A DNA stretch of 64,000 bases from contig CAXUKO010000014.1 of the NCBI GenBank assembly GCA_964251665.1, positions 1-64,000 on the forward strand, in the 5' to 3' direction. The notes below the pieces were generated by a model. The model was not told where the DNA came from, did not search any database, and worked only from the letters and a program-made list of their open reading frames with translations. The DNA comes from JBBQLG01 sp964251665 (GTDB taxonomy: Bacteria; Bacteroidota; Bacteroidia; Cytophagales; Spirosomataceae). The translations under genes were made by a program, and so were the position numbers. Below, in pieces: positions 17,198 through 25,071 of the stretch (its first letter is position 1; every line of letters starts with the position of its first letter).

Positions 17198-18322
17198 TTA
17201 AATTTTACTCTCATCAGCTTCGTCGCGGCTCACGCTGATGACAATGCCGATGGCAACGCCCGTAAACAGCAGTGATGTCCCGCCCATACTCAGCAATGGC
17301 AGGGGCAATCCGGTAACGGGTATCAGTCCCACCGCTACCGACATATTAATCATGGCCTGTAAAACAATGCTGAACGTCAGGCCGGCCGACAGCAATCCGC
17401 CAAATGGGCGCGTACTTTTCTGAATGGCCCTCATGCCCCGGGCCAGCAAATAGAGATAGGCTCCAAGGGTGAGCAAGCCCCCCCACAGCCCATATTCTTC
17501 GATGATAATGGCATAAATAAAGTCAGAATACGGATGGGGCAGGAAATTGCGCTGATGGCTTTTGCCCGGCCCTTGCCCCTGAATGCCACCGTTAGCAATG
17601 GCGATGTACGATTGCTCGACCTGGTAATCGATCTTGGATTTGTCGCCGAAGCGTTCAAGTCGGCCCAGCACAGTATCGAATCGTTGCCCAAGCACCAGCG
17701 CAAAGCCACCCACCACGACGCAAAACGCGACCATGCCCGCCAGATACCGCATGGGAACCCGGCCAATGTACATAAGCAGAAAACAGGTGGCTCCCAGCAG
17801 CAATGCCGTGGAAGTATTTGTAAGTACAATGAGCGCACAGATGACGCCAATCCAGCCAATCATACTCACCAGCACAGCCGGTTCGTAGGCCACGCGCTGC
17901 CGCTTGGCCAGCATAGCCGCGAGGTTAGAGATCAACGCCAGTTTAGCTAAGTCGGAAGGCTGAAAGGTTTGGTTAATGAGCGGAATCGTGATCCAGCGAG
18001 AGGCATCGTTGAGGTTTGTTCCCTTAAAATAGGCCCACAGCAACAGCGGTACCGACAGCCACAAGCCAAATTTGGAGAGTCTGGCGTAGTATATGTAATT
18101 GATGCGGTGGGCGAAGAACATACAGGCCAGCCCCAACAGCACCAGTGAGCCGTGTTTAAAGAGGTACATCTCCGTATTTCCCTCCATTTTCTGGTAGGCG
18201 ATGGTGCCCGTTGCGCTGTAGACAACGGCAATGCTGGCTACCGACAAAAACAACACCACATACCAGATATGTCGGTCGCCTTTAAGATTACTACTGGCCC
18301 AGTCCCGGATCGATAAAGTCAT
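17198..18322 (-). CDS. ftsW: Lipid II polymerase FtsW (SEDS family)
   Basis: A 374-residue polytopic SEDS protein with about ten membrane helices. Family marks include the early FKGTNLNDASRWI region, the QGPGKSHQRNFLPHPYSDFI segment with the catalytic loop, and the C-terminal PVTGLPLPLLSMGGTS. Its position between murD and murG marks it as FtsW and not RodA. It polymerises glycan strands at the septum together with the PBP encoded at 28.5-30.6 kb. Confidence 0.95.
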   Translation of the reverse strand: MTLSIRDWASSNLKGDRHIWYVVLFLSVASIAVVYSATGTIAYQKMEGNTEMYLFKHGSLVLLGLACMFFAHRINYIYYARLSKFGLWLSVPLLLWAYFKGTNLNDASRWITIPLINQTFQPSDLAKLALISNLAAMLAKRQRVAYEPAVLVSMIGWIGVICALIVLTNTSTALLLGATCFLLMYIGRVPMRYLAGMVAFCVVVGGFALVLGQRFDTVLGRLERFGDKSKIDYQVEQSYIAIANGGIQGQGPGKSHQRNFLPHPYSDFIYAIIIEEYGLWGGLLTLGAYLYLLARGMRAIQKSTRPFGGLLSAGLTFSIVLQAMINMSVAVGLIPVTGLPLPLLSMGGTSLLFTGVAIGIVISVSRDEADESKI

Positions 18323-18333
18323 GGTTTATGCAT

Positions 18334-18390
18334 CCCGGACGCCCACGTCCGGTTTTTTTACCAGTTAGTGATCAGACGTGGGCGTCTGGT
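18334..18390. repeat. CAGACG-type palindromic repeat pair overlapping the murD 3' end
   Basis: Two self-complementary half-sites, CCGGACGCCCACGTCCGG (18335-18352) and CAGACGTGGGCGTCTGG (18373-18389), lie in opposite orientation, so they also pair with one another over GACGCCCACGTC. The same layout is seen at 46070-46151 and a single half-site at 23993-24020. The murD stop codon (18372-18374) is inside this element, and its last codons (RPDAHV) come from it. Confidence 0.75.
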
Positions 18391-19745
18391 CGGGCCGCCG
18401 AAGCGGATACCTGAGCAACGGCGGCTCTAAACTGCGTACCCCGATCTTCATAATTTCGGAACAGATCGAAACTGGCGCAGGCAGGTGATAATAGCACCAC
18501 TTCACCCGGTTCGGCCAATTCCAGTCCTTTAGCTACGGCATCGGCTATATTGTCAGTCTCTACAAGTATGGGTATTATCCCAGCAAAATGACTCCTTAAT
18601 TTACTATTGTCTTTTCCCAGACAGACTAATGCTTTTACGGTACGGCCAACAACAGCGTCGAGCTGGCTGTAATCATTTCCTTTATCAACGCCCCCCGCAA
18701 TCCAGACCGTGGGAACCGTCATGCTGGAAAGGGCGTAAAATACAGAATCGACATTAGTGGCTTTGGAATCATTAATGAACCGAACGCCGTTAATTTCACC
18801 TACTGGCTCCAGACGGTGCGGTGCATTCTGAAAGGTGCGCAATCCTTCAGCAATGGCATCATCGGAAACACCAACGGATAGAGCAGCCAGCACGGCCGCC
18901 AGCATATTGATGGCGTTATGCGGTCCCTGCAGCGGCAAACCCAGTGTATTAATGTCAACCATTCGCTCTCCGAAGCGGGCAATCAGATGACCATCGCTCA
19001 AATACCCACCCGGTTCTACTGCACCTTCCAGCGAGATAGGTAGTTGCTGCGCTGCTAACGAACGCGTAGTTAATTCAGCCGTTACTGCCGGACTTTCGCG
19101 GAAGTAAATAAACGTGTCGGCAGGACGCATATTTTGCGTTACCCGAAACTTCGACGCTACATAATTTTCAAATTTATACTCGTAGCGGTCTAAATGATCG
19201 GGCGTAATATTGAGCAAAACCGCCGTATCGAGCCGGGTTTGATACATACCATCCAACTGAAAGCTACTCAGTTCAAGGACGTAATAATCAACAGTGTCAT
19301 TGATAACCTGTCGGGCAAAACTGTCGCCGATGTTGCCCGCCAGCCCGACGTTGAATCCTGCCGTTTTCAGCAGGTGGTAGATCAGCAGCGTCGTGGTGGT
19401 TTTACCATTGCTGCCCGTAATTCCGATTAGTTTGGCCTTTGTATATTGGGCTGCCAGTTCGATCTCCGAGATAACCGGAATGCCCTTTGCCCGAACTGCC
19501 TGCAGCAACGGAACCATATCGGGTATACCGGGACTTTTAACTACTTCATCAGCTGACAGAATCCGGCTCTCCGTATGCGTACCTTCTTCAAAAGCAATGT
19601 TTGCTTCCTGCAACATGGTCCGGTAGCGGTCCTGCAAGGGGTTTCTGTCCGATAAAAACACCTCGAATCCTTTAGCCTGAGCCAGCAGTGCCGCGCCAAC
19701 GCCACTTTCCCCTCCACCCAACACCACTAGTTTCTGAATGCCCAT
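18372..19745 (-). CDS. murD: UDP-N-acetylmuramoyl-L-alanine--D-glutamate ligase
   Basis: A 457-residue Mur ligase that adds D-Glu to UDP-MurNAc-L-Ala. The N-terminal Rossmann-like loop is VLGGGESGVGAALLA, the P-loop ITGSNGKTTTTLL (about 112-124), the central NITPDHLDRY, and the C-terminal LLSPACASFDLFRNYEDRG, which is specific to MurD. The last six residues, RPDAHV, are encoded by a palindromic repeat and are probably an acquired tail, since the family core is already complete before them. It is the first gene of the distal dcw operon. Confidence 0.96.
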   Translation of the reverse strand: MGIQKLVVLGGGESGVGAALLAQAKGFEVFLSDRNPLQDRYRTMLQEANIAFEEGTHTESRILSADEVVKSPGIPDMVPLLQAVRAKGIPVISEIELAAQYTKAKLIGITGSNGKTTTTLLIYHLLKTAGFNVGLAGNIGDSFARQVINDTVDYYVLELSSFQLDGMYQTRLDTAVLLNITPDHLDRYEYKFENYVASKFRVTQNMRPADTFIYFRESPAVTAELTTRSLAAQQLPISLEGAVEPGGYLSDGHLIARFGERMVDINTLGLPLQGPHNAINMLAAVLAALSVGVSDDAIAEGLRTFQNAPHRLEPVGEINGVRFINDSKATNVDSVFYALSSMTVPTVWIAGGVDKGNDYSQLDAVVGRTVKALVCLGKDNSKLRSHFAGIIPILVETDNIADAVAKGLELAEPGEVVLLSPACASFDLFRNYEDRGTQFRAAVAQVSASAARPDAHV

Positions 19746-19764
19746 AGATTTTAGCTGACTTCCG

Positions 19765-19793
19765 CAAAATTAAGGGAATATAAAAAGCCCCAA
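19765..19793 (-). promoter_or_regulatory. Putative promoter of the murD-ftsZ operon
   Basis: On the minus strand TTG (19791-19793) is followed after 18 nt by TAATTTTG (19765-19772), a good match to the Bacteroidota TTTG/TAnnTTTG pair, placed about 20 nt before the murD ATG. The spacer contains one arm of the mscL terminator, so promoter and terminator overlap. Confidence 0.65.
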
Positions 19794-19812
19794 CGGGTCG
19801 GTCGGGGCTTTT
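19782..19812 (-). terminator. Intrinsic terminator after mscL
   Basis: GC-rich stem AAAAGCCCC (19783-19791) pairing with GGGGCTTTT (19804-19812), loop ACGGGTCGGTC-like, with a T run on the minus strand after the stem. It would end leftward transcription from mscL just before murD. The A/T flanks make it usable on both strands. Confidence 0.8.
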
Positions 19813-19833
19813 CTTACTCTTTTACCAGCTGTT

Positions 19834-20166
19834 TCATGATTTTGGTGCCAGTGAACCCGACAGCTTCATGCGGTTGGCAGCCTTCACAATCATAAAAATT
19901 ACATAGGCAATAATTACAAACTGAATAACTTCATTCAGGAAATTACCGTAGCGAATGGCTACTTCCGGTGTTGTACCGACGGCTTCTTTCAAGACAATTT
20001 TCATCATACTGAAGTCAATACCGCCGAGCACCAGACCCAGCACAGGATTGAGGATGTCTTCGACCAGCGAGGTAACAATTTTTCCGAAGGCAGCACCGAT
20101 AATAATACCGACGGCCAGGTCAAGAACATTGCCCTGAGAAATAAACGTTTTGAATTCGCTAAACAT
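19834..20166 (-). CDS. mscL: Large-conductance mechanosensitive channel MscL
   Basis: A 110-residue MscL. The N-terminal amphipathic helix and first membrane helix are FISQGNVLDLAVGIIIGAAF (8-27), including the gate-lining glycines. The periplasmic loop is short, and TM2 is VIQFVIIAYVIFMIVKAANRM. The usual C-terminal cytoplasmic helix bundle (as in the 136-residue E. coli protein) is missing; this region is known to be dispensable for gating. It opens under membrane tension to release solutes. It lies 59 nt downstream of another mechanosensitive channel gene. Confidence 0.94.
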   Translation of the reverse strand: MFSEFKTFISQGNVLDLAVGIIIGAAFGKIVTSLVEDILNPVLGLVLGGIDFSMMKIVLKEAVGTTPEVAIRYGNFLNEVIQFVIIAYVIFMIVKAANRMKLSGSLAPKS

Positions 20167-20225
20167 AAGGTACGGGGTTTAGGTGAGACTGTGCGTTTGA
20201 CGAAAGAAACAGAAAAAGTAACCAC

Positions 20226-21041
20226 TCAAAACACTTCTACATTTTTTGTTTGAAGAGTTTGTAAGGGGAATATAGTTACGGTATCGCCGGTTTGCAGCGT
20301 GAGCGATGTGGCATCCATCGTCAGGATTTGGCCCTTTATCCCGTCGATCTGAATGGTCTGCCCTTCCCGAAACCGGTTTTTTGAGTAAAATGATGCCAGA
20401 ATATTGGCCATCACATCGCGGGAAGCGATACCGTATCCCACCGCAAACGCAAAAATGATTCCCCCAATAATCAGGTTGAAACTGGACTCCAGCAAGCCCG
20501 TATTGATACCCGCCTGCCCTACGGCATTGATCACCATAATAATCAGGAAGAAGAAAAAGACGATACTCCCCAACAGTTTCCCCGATGCAATGTTGAACGA
20601 CTTACAAACGGTAACCACCACATTTTTGAGCGCATCAGCCACCACGACGCCAACCAGCAACATAAGCGCTGAGGCAATCAGCTGCGGAATAAAATTCATC
20701 AACGACACTACCATGCCCGTAATGGCAGCCACACCCAGCGTCTCGGCCGCAGCCGATACAAATACCATCAGCACGAAAAAATAGAGAACCTGCGCGGCCA
20801 CTGCACTCAGCTTGATTTCAGTTCCCAGTCCCCTGACGAAGTCTATTTTGTTGATCTGCTCCCCCACTCTGTCAACACCCGCTTTGCTGAGTACGGCGCT
20901 AACCACTTTTCGTAATAGTTTGGCAATCAGTGAGCCAATTACCAGAATAACGATGGCACTAATTAGCCGGGGAATAAAACTGACTAATCCATCCAGCAGT
21001 GTTTTGGCAATATTCAGCAGTATGTCAATCAGATTGGGCAT
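20226..21041 (-). CDS. MscS/CmpX-like small mechanosensitive channel family protein
   Basis: A 271-residue membrane protein with about five hydrophobic segments: LISAIVILVIGSLIAKLL, VLYFFVLMVFVSAAA, PQLIASALMLLVGVVVADAL, SIVFFFFLIIMVINA and NLIIGGIIFAFAVGYGIA. The last, followed by SRDVMANILASFY and a short beta segment (GQTIQIDGIKGQILTMDAT), is the pore helix and beta domain of MscS-type channels. The repeated conserved helices with FIPQLIASA are typical of the TM_helix/CmpX group. It probably gates in response to membrane tension or envelope stress. It is followed by mscL on the same strand, giving a two-channel unit. Confidence 0.82.
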   Translation of the reverse strand: MPNLIDILLNIAKTLLDGLVSFIPRLISAIVILVIGSLIAKLLRKVVSAVLSKAGVDRVGEQINKIDFVRGLGTEIKLSAVAAQVLYFFVLMVFVSAAAETLGVAAITGMVVSLMNFIPQLIASALMLLVGVVVADALKNVVVTVCKSFNIASGKLLGSIVFFFFLIIMVINAVGQAGINTGLLESSFNLIIGGIIFAFAVGYGIASRDVMANILASFYSKNRFREGQTIQIDGIKGQILTMDATSLTLQTGDTVTIFPLQTLQTKNVEVF

Positions 21042-21078
21042 GTTTTAAAGATCAAAGTGGGATGATGAACTAGACCGG

Positions 21079-21258
21079 TCAAGCGTCTCTGCGGGTTAAA
21101 GCCGTTAAGTGGCCGATCAGAGTAGCGAATAAATCGCCGGAAAAAATTTCGACGACCTGTAGTGAATTTCGAATCAGGTCGATTTCAGAGACAAGTTCTG
21201 TTTTGAGATGCGGTGGACAAACGGCGTCCGGCTCAATGGTCTTGAAAGGATTTTCCAT
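21079..21258 (-). CDS. Small hypothetical protein downstream of the sigma factor
   Basis: A 59-residue frame starting at ATG 21258, 12 nt after the sigma factor stop. It begins MENPFKTIEPDAVCPPHLK and continues with a helical, amphipathic stretch (SEIDLIRNSLQVVEIFSGDLF), ending in LTALTRRDA. It has no membrane segment. The close spacing suggests co-expression with the sigma factor, and it could be a small regulator or partner. I do not recognise a family. Confidence 0.6.
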   Translation of the reverse strand: MENPFKTIEPDAVCPPHLKTELVSEIDLIRNSLQVVEIFSGDLFATLIGHLTALTRRDA

Positions 21259-21270
21259 GATGATTCAGTA

Positions 21271-21876
21271 TTACCAGCGGAACGGCCAGCGTAGTACACC
21301 TAGAATTTTTGCGGTCAGAATAAGCCAGAAAAGTGCCCCTTCTACATACCGCTTGCGCAGTTTCTCCTTAGCTCGTTTTAGACGCATTTTTACTGCGCTT
21401 TCGGATACGTCAAGTATACCTGCCATATCCCGGATACTGATCTCATCCTGATATTTCATCAGTAGCAGACTTTGCTCGTCGGGCGTCAGTGTTTCCAGCG
21501 AGTTCTTTAACCGATGTGCCTGCATTTCAGCGAACTCAGCCTCAGACTCCTCTGCAATGTTATCAACATCAGCATACACCTCTTCAGAGTAAACTTCCGT
21601 TTTAGCCTGCCCCCGGAGCTGATCCATGCAGTAATTATACGTTACGGAGAGCAGCCAGGTCGAGAATTTAGCCTCAGCCCGAAACGTACCGATTTTCACA
21701 ATCAGCCGGAGAAAAATATCATGCGTAAAATCCTCCGCCCGCGCCGGGTCTTTGGTAAACGACAGGCATTTTCGATACACTTTATCGCAGTAGCGGCTGT
21801 ACAGCGCTTCAAAGTATTCGTTGCGCTGCGTCTCAACATACAGGAGGACCAAGGCTTCGTCGGTATGCGTTTTCAT
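21271..21876 (-). CDS. ECF-type RNA polymerase sigma factor
   Basis: A 201-residue sigma-70 family protein. Region 2 spans YSRYCDKVYRKCLSFTKD to FSTWLLSVTYNYCMDQLRG, with the -10-binding part in DFTHDIFLRLI. Region 4 is LTPDEQSLLLMKYQDEISI plus the helix-turn-helix DMAGILDVSESAVKMRLKRA. An acidic linker (VYADVDNIAEESEAEFAEM) joins them. Unusually, the C-terminus ends in a hydrophobic, aromatic tail (ALFWLILTAKILGVLRWPF) that could attach it to the membrane. The frame is open to 21984, but the ATG at 21876 fits the family better. No anti-sigma gene of known type is adjacent; a 59-residue gene follows. Confidence 0.88.
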   Translation of the reverse strand: MKTHTDEALVLLYVETQRNEYFEALYSRYCDKVYRKCLSFTKDPARAEDFTHDIFLRLIVKIGTFRAEAKFSTWLLSVTYNYCMDQLRGQAKTEVYSEEVYADVDNIAEESEAEFAEMQAHRLKNSLETLTPDEQSLLLMKYQDEISIRDMAGILDVSESAVKMRLKRAKEKLRKRYVEGALFWLILTAKILGVLRWPFRW

Positions 21877-21982
21877 GTAAGGGTACGCGTAAGACAGAAT
21901 AGGGCGGCAAAAGTAACGGTCGGCATATAGCAGACTTGCTTTAAAAGCGAAAAGATACTTCTTTACAGCATGGCCTGAAAGC

Positions 21983-22016
21983 AAAGAGGCTCAAACTGTG
22001 CAGTTTGAGCCTCTTT
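21983..22016. terminator. Intrinsic terminator after tsf
   Basis: A 16-nt perfect inverted repeat AAAGAGGCTCAAACTG (21983-21998) and its complement (22001-22016). The stem folds with a short loop, and A/T flanks are present on each side. It lies 20 nt beyond the tsf stop on the minus strand. Confidence 0.8.
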
Positions 22017-22036
22017 AATCAATGAAAAATCCGAAA

Positions 22037-22873
22037 TTACTGACCGATGGCAACCCGTTTGAATACAGAAACGGTCAGTCCTTTGCTTGTCTTATCAAGC
22101 AGTTGGGCAATCGTTACTGAGTTATCTTTCACAAATTCCTGATTCAGCAACGTGTTCTCCTTGTAGAACTTGTTGAGTTTACCCAAGGCAATTTTTTCGA
22201 GCATAGCTTCGGGCTTGCCTTCCTGACGAGCCTGATCCTTGCCAATTTCAATTTCACGTTCTACAATTGTCGCATCTACACCGTCTTTATCCAACGCAAC
22301 CGGTTTCATAGCAGCAATCTGCATGGCAACGTCTTTTCCTACTTCCGTAACGTCGGTACCGTTAGTGTTGGCCATACCAACCAGTACGCCCAGTTTACCA
22401 TTTGAGTGGATATACGATACTACTTTGTCGGCTGTGATGTTTTCGTAGGCAACCACTTCTACCTTCTCCCCGATTTTACCCATCAGGTCGGTGATGTGGT
22501 CCTGCAACGTACGACCATCGGCTTGGTTCATGGCCACAAGGGCTTCTTTGGTTTCTGCGTTACCAGCTACGGCTTCGCTGATCAGGGTCATGGCCAGATT
22601 CTGAAAATCAGCGACTTTTGACACGGGTTCAGTTTCGCAGGCAAGAGCGATCAGTTTACCATTGGTACCATCGGCGTTAACGTGCGCCAGCACGACTCCT
22701 TCGGATGTTGTATTGTCAGCCCGCTTGTCGGCAATTTTCTGCCCCGCCTTGCGCAGGATTGCTTTTGCTTCTTCGAAATCACCATTAGCTTCGGTGAGTG
22801 CTTTCTTGCAATCCATCATGCCGGCACCGGTTTCCTGCCGAAGTTTGTTAACGTCTGCTGCTGTAATAGCCAT
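22037..22873 (-). CDS. tsf: Translation elongation factor Ts
   Basis: A 278-residue EF-Ts. The N-terminal UBA-like domain contains VNKLRQETGAGMMDCKKALT (9-28) and the contact motif KAILRKAGQKIADKRAD. The TDF-like motif that inserts into EF-Tu is represented by ETEPVSKVADFQ. The C-terminal part ends ISVF-like (LTVSVFKRVAIGQ). It recycles EF-Tu-GDP. It lies downstream of rpsB, as in most bacteria, but with a 206-nt gap holding its own promoter. Confidence 0.97.
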   Translation of the reverse strand: MAITAADVNKLRQETGAGMMDCKKALTEANGDFEEAKAILRKAGQKIADKRADNTTSEGVVLAHVNADGTNGKLIALACETEPVSKVADFQNLAMTLISEAVAGNAETKEALVAMNQADGRTLQDHITDLMGKIGEKVEVVAYENITADKVVSYIHSNGKLGVLVGMANTNGTDVTEVGKDVAMQIAAMKPVALDKDGVDATIVEREIEIGKDQARQEGKPEAMLEKIALGKLNKFYKENTLLNQEFVKDNSVTIAQLLDKTSKGLTVSVFKRVAIGQ

Positions 22874-22947
22874 TGCTTAAGGTAATTGAATTGAGTTGTG
22901 AGTTGCCGTTTGTAGCTGACCGCCAGGGCGGTTTTGCTTTCGTCGCG

Positions 22948-22979
22948 CAAAGGTGAGGTAAATAACAGTAAACGTCAAA
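22948..22979 (-). promoter_or_regulatory. Putative promoter of tsf
   Basis: On the minus strand TTTG (22976-22979), 20 nt spacer, CACCTTTG (22948-22955), one mismatch from TAnnTTTG. The element lies 75 nt before the tsf start. Confidence 0.6.
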
Positions 22980-23020
22980 TCTCACCAGAACGCGGAATTA
23001 TATTGATTCTTTAAAGTGGA

Positions 23021-23048
23021 ATAGCCCATAGCGTTGGCTACGGGCTAT
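23021..23048 (-). terminator. Possible hairpin terminator after rpsB
   Basis: ATAGCCCATAGC (23021-23032) and GCTACGGGCTAT (23037-23048) pair with a single mismatch. It lies about 30 nt beyond the rpsB stop. The T tract is weak, so termination is uncertain. Confidence 0.4.
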
Positions 23049-23079
23049 CCGATACTATCTATCAGCGATAACCGCCAGA

Positions 23080-23916
23080 TTAATTAGCGGGAGTTTCGGA
23101 GATCGAACCTGTGTGCTCGTAGCCTTCGGTCAGTTTGCTTTCATCTTCGGCTTTCGCTTTGATAATCGTGTCTTCTGCCCGTTTTGCTTCCTCTTCTTCC
23201 TGAACCCGCTGATCGTCTTTATCCTGCTTCCGCTCCATCAGGCCTTCTTCGATAGCCTTACCAATTGCCAGCGTAATGGCAGCAATCGATTTGTAAGCAT
23301 CGTCATTGGCCGGAATTGGGAAGTCAACTAACTCAGGGTTTGAGTTGGTATCGCACATGGCAAACACAGGGATACCCAACCGATTGGCTTCGGCAACGGC
23401 AATGTGTTCACGCTTCACATCAATAACGAACATAGCAGCCGGTAGGCGCGTCAGATCAGAAATCCCACCTAATACGCGCTCCAGTTTTTCTTTTTCGCGG
23501 GATAACGTTAGCCGCTCACGTTTCGCCAAGTTGCTTACAGTCGTCTCATCCTTCAGCATCTTGTCGACCGTTTGCATTTTTTTCAGCGACTTACGGATCG
23601 TGGCGAAGTTAGTCAGCATACCACCCAGCCACCGATCGGTTACGTACGGCATTTTGAGCCGACGCGCTTCTTCCGATACGATTTCCTGAGCCTGCTTCTT
23701 CGTTGCCACGAACATAACCTTACGGCCCGACCGGACAATGCCTTTAATCGCTTCCGAAGCCTGATCCAGGCTCGCCAGCGTTTTGTTCAGGTCAATGATG
23801 TGAATGCCGTTCTTCTCCATGAAGATGTACGGTGCCATTTTGGGATCCCACTTGCGCGTTAAGTGTCCGAAGTGAACACCGGCGTCTAAGAGGTCTTTAT
23901 ATTCGACTTGTGCCAT
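23080..23916 (-). CDS. rpsB: 30S ribosomal protein S2
   Basis: A 278-residue S2. The N-terminus MAQVEYKDLLDAGVHFGHLT is standard, so the ATG at 23916 is chosen over an upstream frame extension to 23958. Conserved stretches include MFVATKKQAQEIV, YVTDRWLGGMLTNF and PVFAMCDTNSNPELVDFPIP. The C-terminus is extended beyond the core by about 45 charged, coiled-coil-like residues (KRAEDTIIKAKAEDESKLTE), as seen in other Bacteroidota. It is followed by tsf. Confidence 0.97.
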   Translation of the reverse strand: MAQVEYKDLLDAGVHFGHLTRKWDPKMAPYIFMEKNGIHIIDLNKTLASLDQASEAIKGIVRSGRKVMFVATKKQAQEIVSEEARRLKMPYVTDRWLGGMLTNFATIRKSLKKMQTVDKMLKDETTVSNLAKRERLTLSREKEKLERVLGGISDLTRLPAAMFVIDVKREHIAVAEANRLGIPVFAMCDTNSNPELVDFPIPANDDAYKSIAAITLAIGKAIEEGLMERKQDKDDQRVQEEEEAKRAEDTIIKAKAEDESKLTEGYEHTGSISETPAN

Positions 23917-23992
23917 TTTTGTCTTGAAAAATGAGTGTTTGAAAAATTTACGCAGCACTACGCATCGGCATCATCAAAGCGCAGTCTGGACC

Positions 23993-24020
23993 GTTACCCA
24001 GACGCCTACGTCTGGGTAAC
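23993..24020. repeat. CAGACG-type palindrome between rpsI and rpsB
   Basis: GTTACCCAGACG (23993-24004) pairs perfectly with 24009-24020 around CCTA. It shares the core CAGACGCCTACGTCTGG with the elements at 18334-18390 and 46070-46151. It begins 3 nt from the rpsI stop codon; no T tract follows, so it looks like a repeat and not a terminator. Confidence 0.8.
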
Positions 24021-24022
24021 TA

Positions 24023-24409
24023 TTAACGCTTGGAGAACTGGAACTTCTTACGAGCCTTGGCACGACCGGGTTTCTTCCGTTCGACCATGCGCGAGTCACG
24101 CGTCAGGAAGCCTTCCTTTTTGAGGGGCGACCGGAACTCCGCGTTCGACTCAACTAATGCCCGCGAGATGGCCATACGGATAGCTTCTGCCTGACCGGCA
24201 ATGCCACCACCACGTACGTTCACTTTCACGTCGTAGCTATCGTTCGCGTTGATTGTAGCGAACGGCTGCTTCATGATGATCTGCAACACTTCCGACGGGA
24301 AATACGTCTTGTATTCTTTCCCGTTGATTTGAATGGCTCCGGTACCAGCTGTCATGTAAATGCGAGCTACGGCAGTTTTCCGGCGACCAATGGTGTTAAT
24401 TCTTTCCAT
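24023..24409 (-). CDS. rpsI: 30S ribosomal protein S9
   Basis: A 128-residue S9, full length. It starts MERINTIGRRKTAVARIYM, carries the glycine-rich VNVRGGGIAGQAEAIRMAIS and ends with the basic tail KKPGRAKARKKFQFSKR that reaches the tRNA P site. It is 35 nt downstream of rplM, forming the conserved L13-S9 operon. Confidence 0.98.
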   Translation of the reverse strand: MERINTIGRRKTAVARIYMTAGTGAIQINGKEYKTYFPSEVLQIIMKQPFATINANDSYDVKVNVRGGGIAGQAEAIRMAISRALVESNAEFRSPLKKEGFLTRDSRMVERKKPGRAKARKKFQFSKR

Positions 24410-24444
24410 TGATTACGAGACGATTAAATTTCTGTTGCGCTGAA

Positions 24445-24894
24445 TTAGCCGTTGAAGCTTAGCTCTTTAGGTTGTTGCGCAGCGTGCGGATGCTGATCAC
24501 CAGCATAGATGTATAGGTTGGTGAACAACCGGCGGCCCAGTCGGTTCCGGGGCAGCATGCCTTTCACCGCGTGTTCGAGCACACGGGTCGGATGCTTTTC
24601 CAGCAATTGACGGGGTGTCGAGAAACGCTGACCACCGGGATAACCTGTGTGGCGCGTGTAGATCTTGTCGGTCATCTTCTTGCCGGTGAAGCGCACTTTA
24701 TCGGCATTGATGACAATCACGTTGTCTCCGCAATCGACGTGCGGGGTGAAGTTGGTTTTGTGTTTACCCCGGACCACGGCGGCAATCTGGCTGGCCAGAC
24801 GACCCAGAACCTGGTCTTTAGCATCCACAATAACCCATTCCTTCGACACCGTGTCGCTGTTAGCGGAGATGGTTTTGTAGCTTAACGTATTCAC
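24445..24894 (-). CDS. rplM: 50S ribosomal protein L13
   Basis: A 149-residue L13 when read from the GTG at 24894 (VNTLSYKTIS, then WVIVDAKDQVLGRLASQIA). The frame remains open upstream to 25041, but that part contains the promoter and a leader hairpin, so it is not coding. Typical motifs follow: FTPHVDCGDNVIVINADKV, KIYTRHTGYPGG and KGMLPRNRLGRRLF. It is the first gene of the rplM-rpsI operon. Confidence 0.96.
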   Translation of the reverse strand: MNTLSYKTISANSDTVSKEWVIVDAKDQVLGRLASQIAAVVRGKHKTNFTPHVDCGDNVIVINADKVRFTGKKMTDKIYTRHTGYPGGQRFSTPRQLLEKHPTRVLEHAVKGMLPRNRLGRRLFTNLYIYAGDQHPHAAQQPKELSFNG

Positions 24895-24933
24895 TGGAGT
24901 ATTGCGTATTAGTTGATTTTCAGGTATTTGCAA

Positions 24934-24962
24934 GCGCAAAAAAACGCCCGTCTGGAAACGGG
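24934..24962 (-). promoter_or_regulatory. Leader hairpin with U-run at the 5' end of the rplM transcript
   Basis: On the minus strand the RNA would begin close to 24960 and at once form CCCGT-TTCCAG-ACGGG followed by CGTTTTTTTGCGC, a terminator-like stem with a run of seven U about 50 nt before the GTG start. This placement suggests autogenous control by L13 or attenuation. Ribosomal leaders for L13 are known in Bacteroidia; whether this belongs to that family needs a covariance-model search. Confidence 0.5.
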
Positions 24963-24966
24963 AGTG

Positions 24967-24997
24967 CAAATATACGGTGAAACACCCTGAATTACAA
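24967..24997 (-). promoter_or_regulatory. Promoter of rplM-rpsI
   Basis: On the minus strand TTG (24995-24997), 20 nt spacer, then TATATTTG (24967-24974), an exact TAnnTTTG. It lies inside the non-coding upstream extension of the rplM frame and supports the GTG start. Confidence 0.75.
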
Positions 24998-25071
24998 CTG
25001 TATGCGTTGTTTTTGGGAGAGTGTCGCCTACTGTCCGACAAACGCTGTATTTTTACGAAAAAGGCTCTCTT

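Noticed and set aside
19813..19840. Frameshift at the mscL 3' end that would add a further C-terminal tail
   Set aside because: Another frame gives IMKQLVKE, but this does not clearly resemble the MscL C-terminal helix and short MscL proteins exist, so no broken gene is claimed.
23993..24020. Terminator after rpsI
   Set aside because: The stem is strong but no T run follows on the transcribed strand, and the core sequence is shared with other dispersed repeats.
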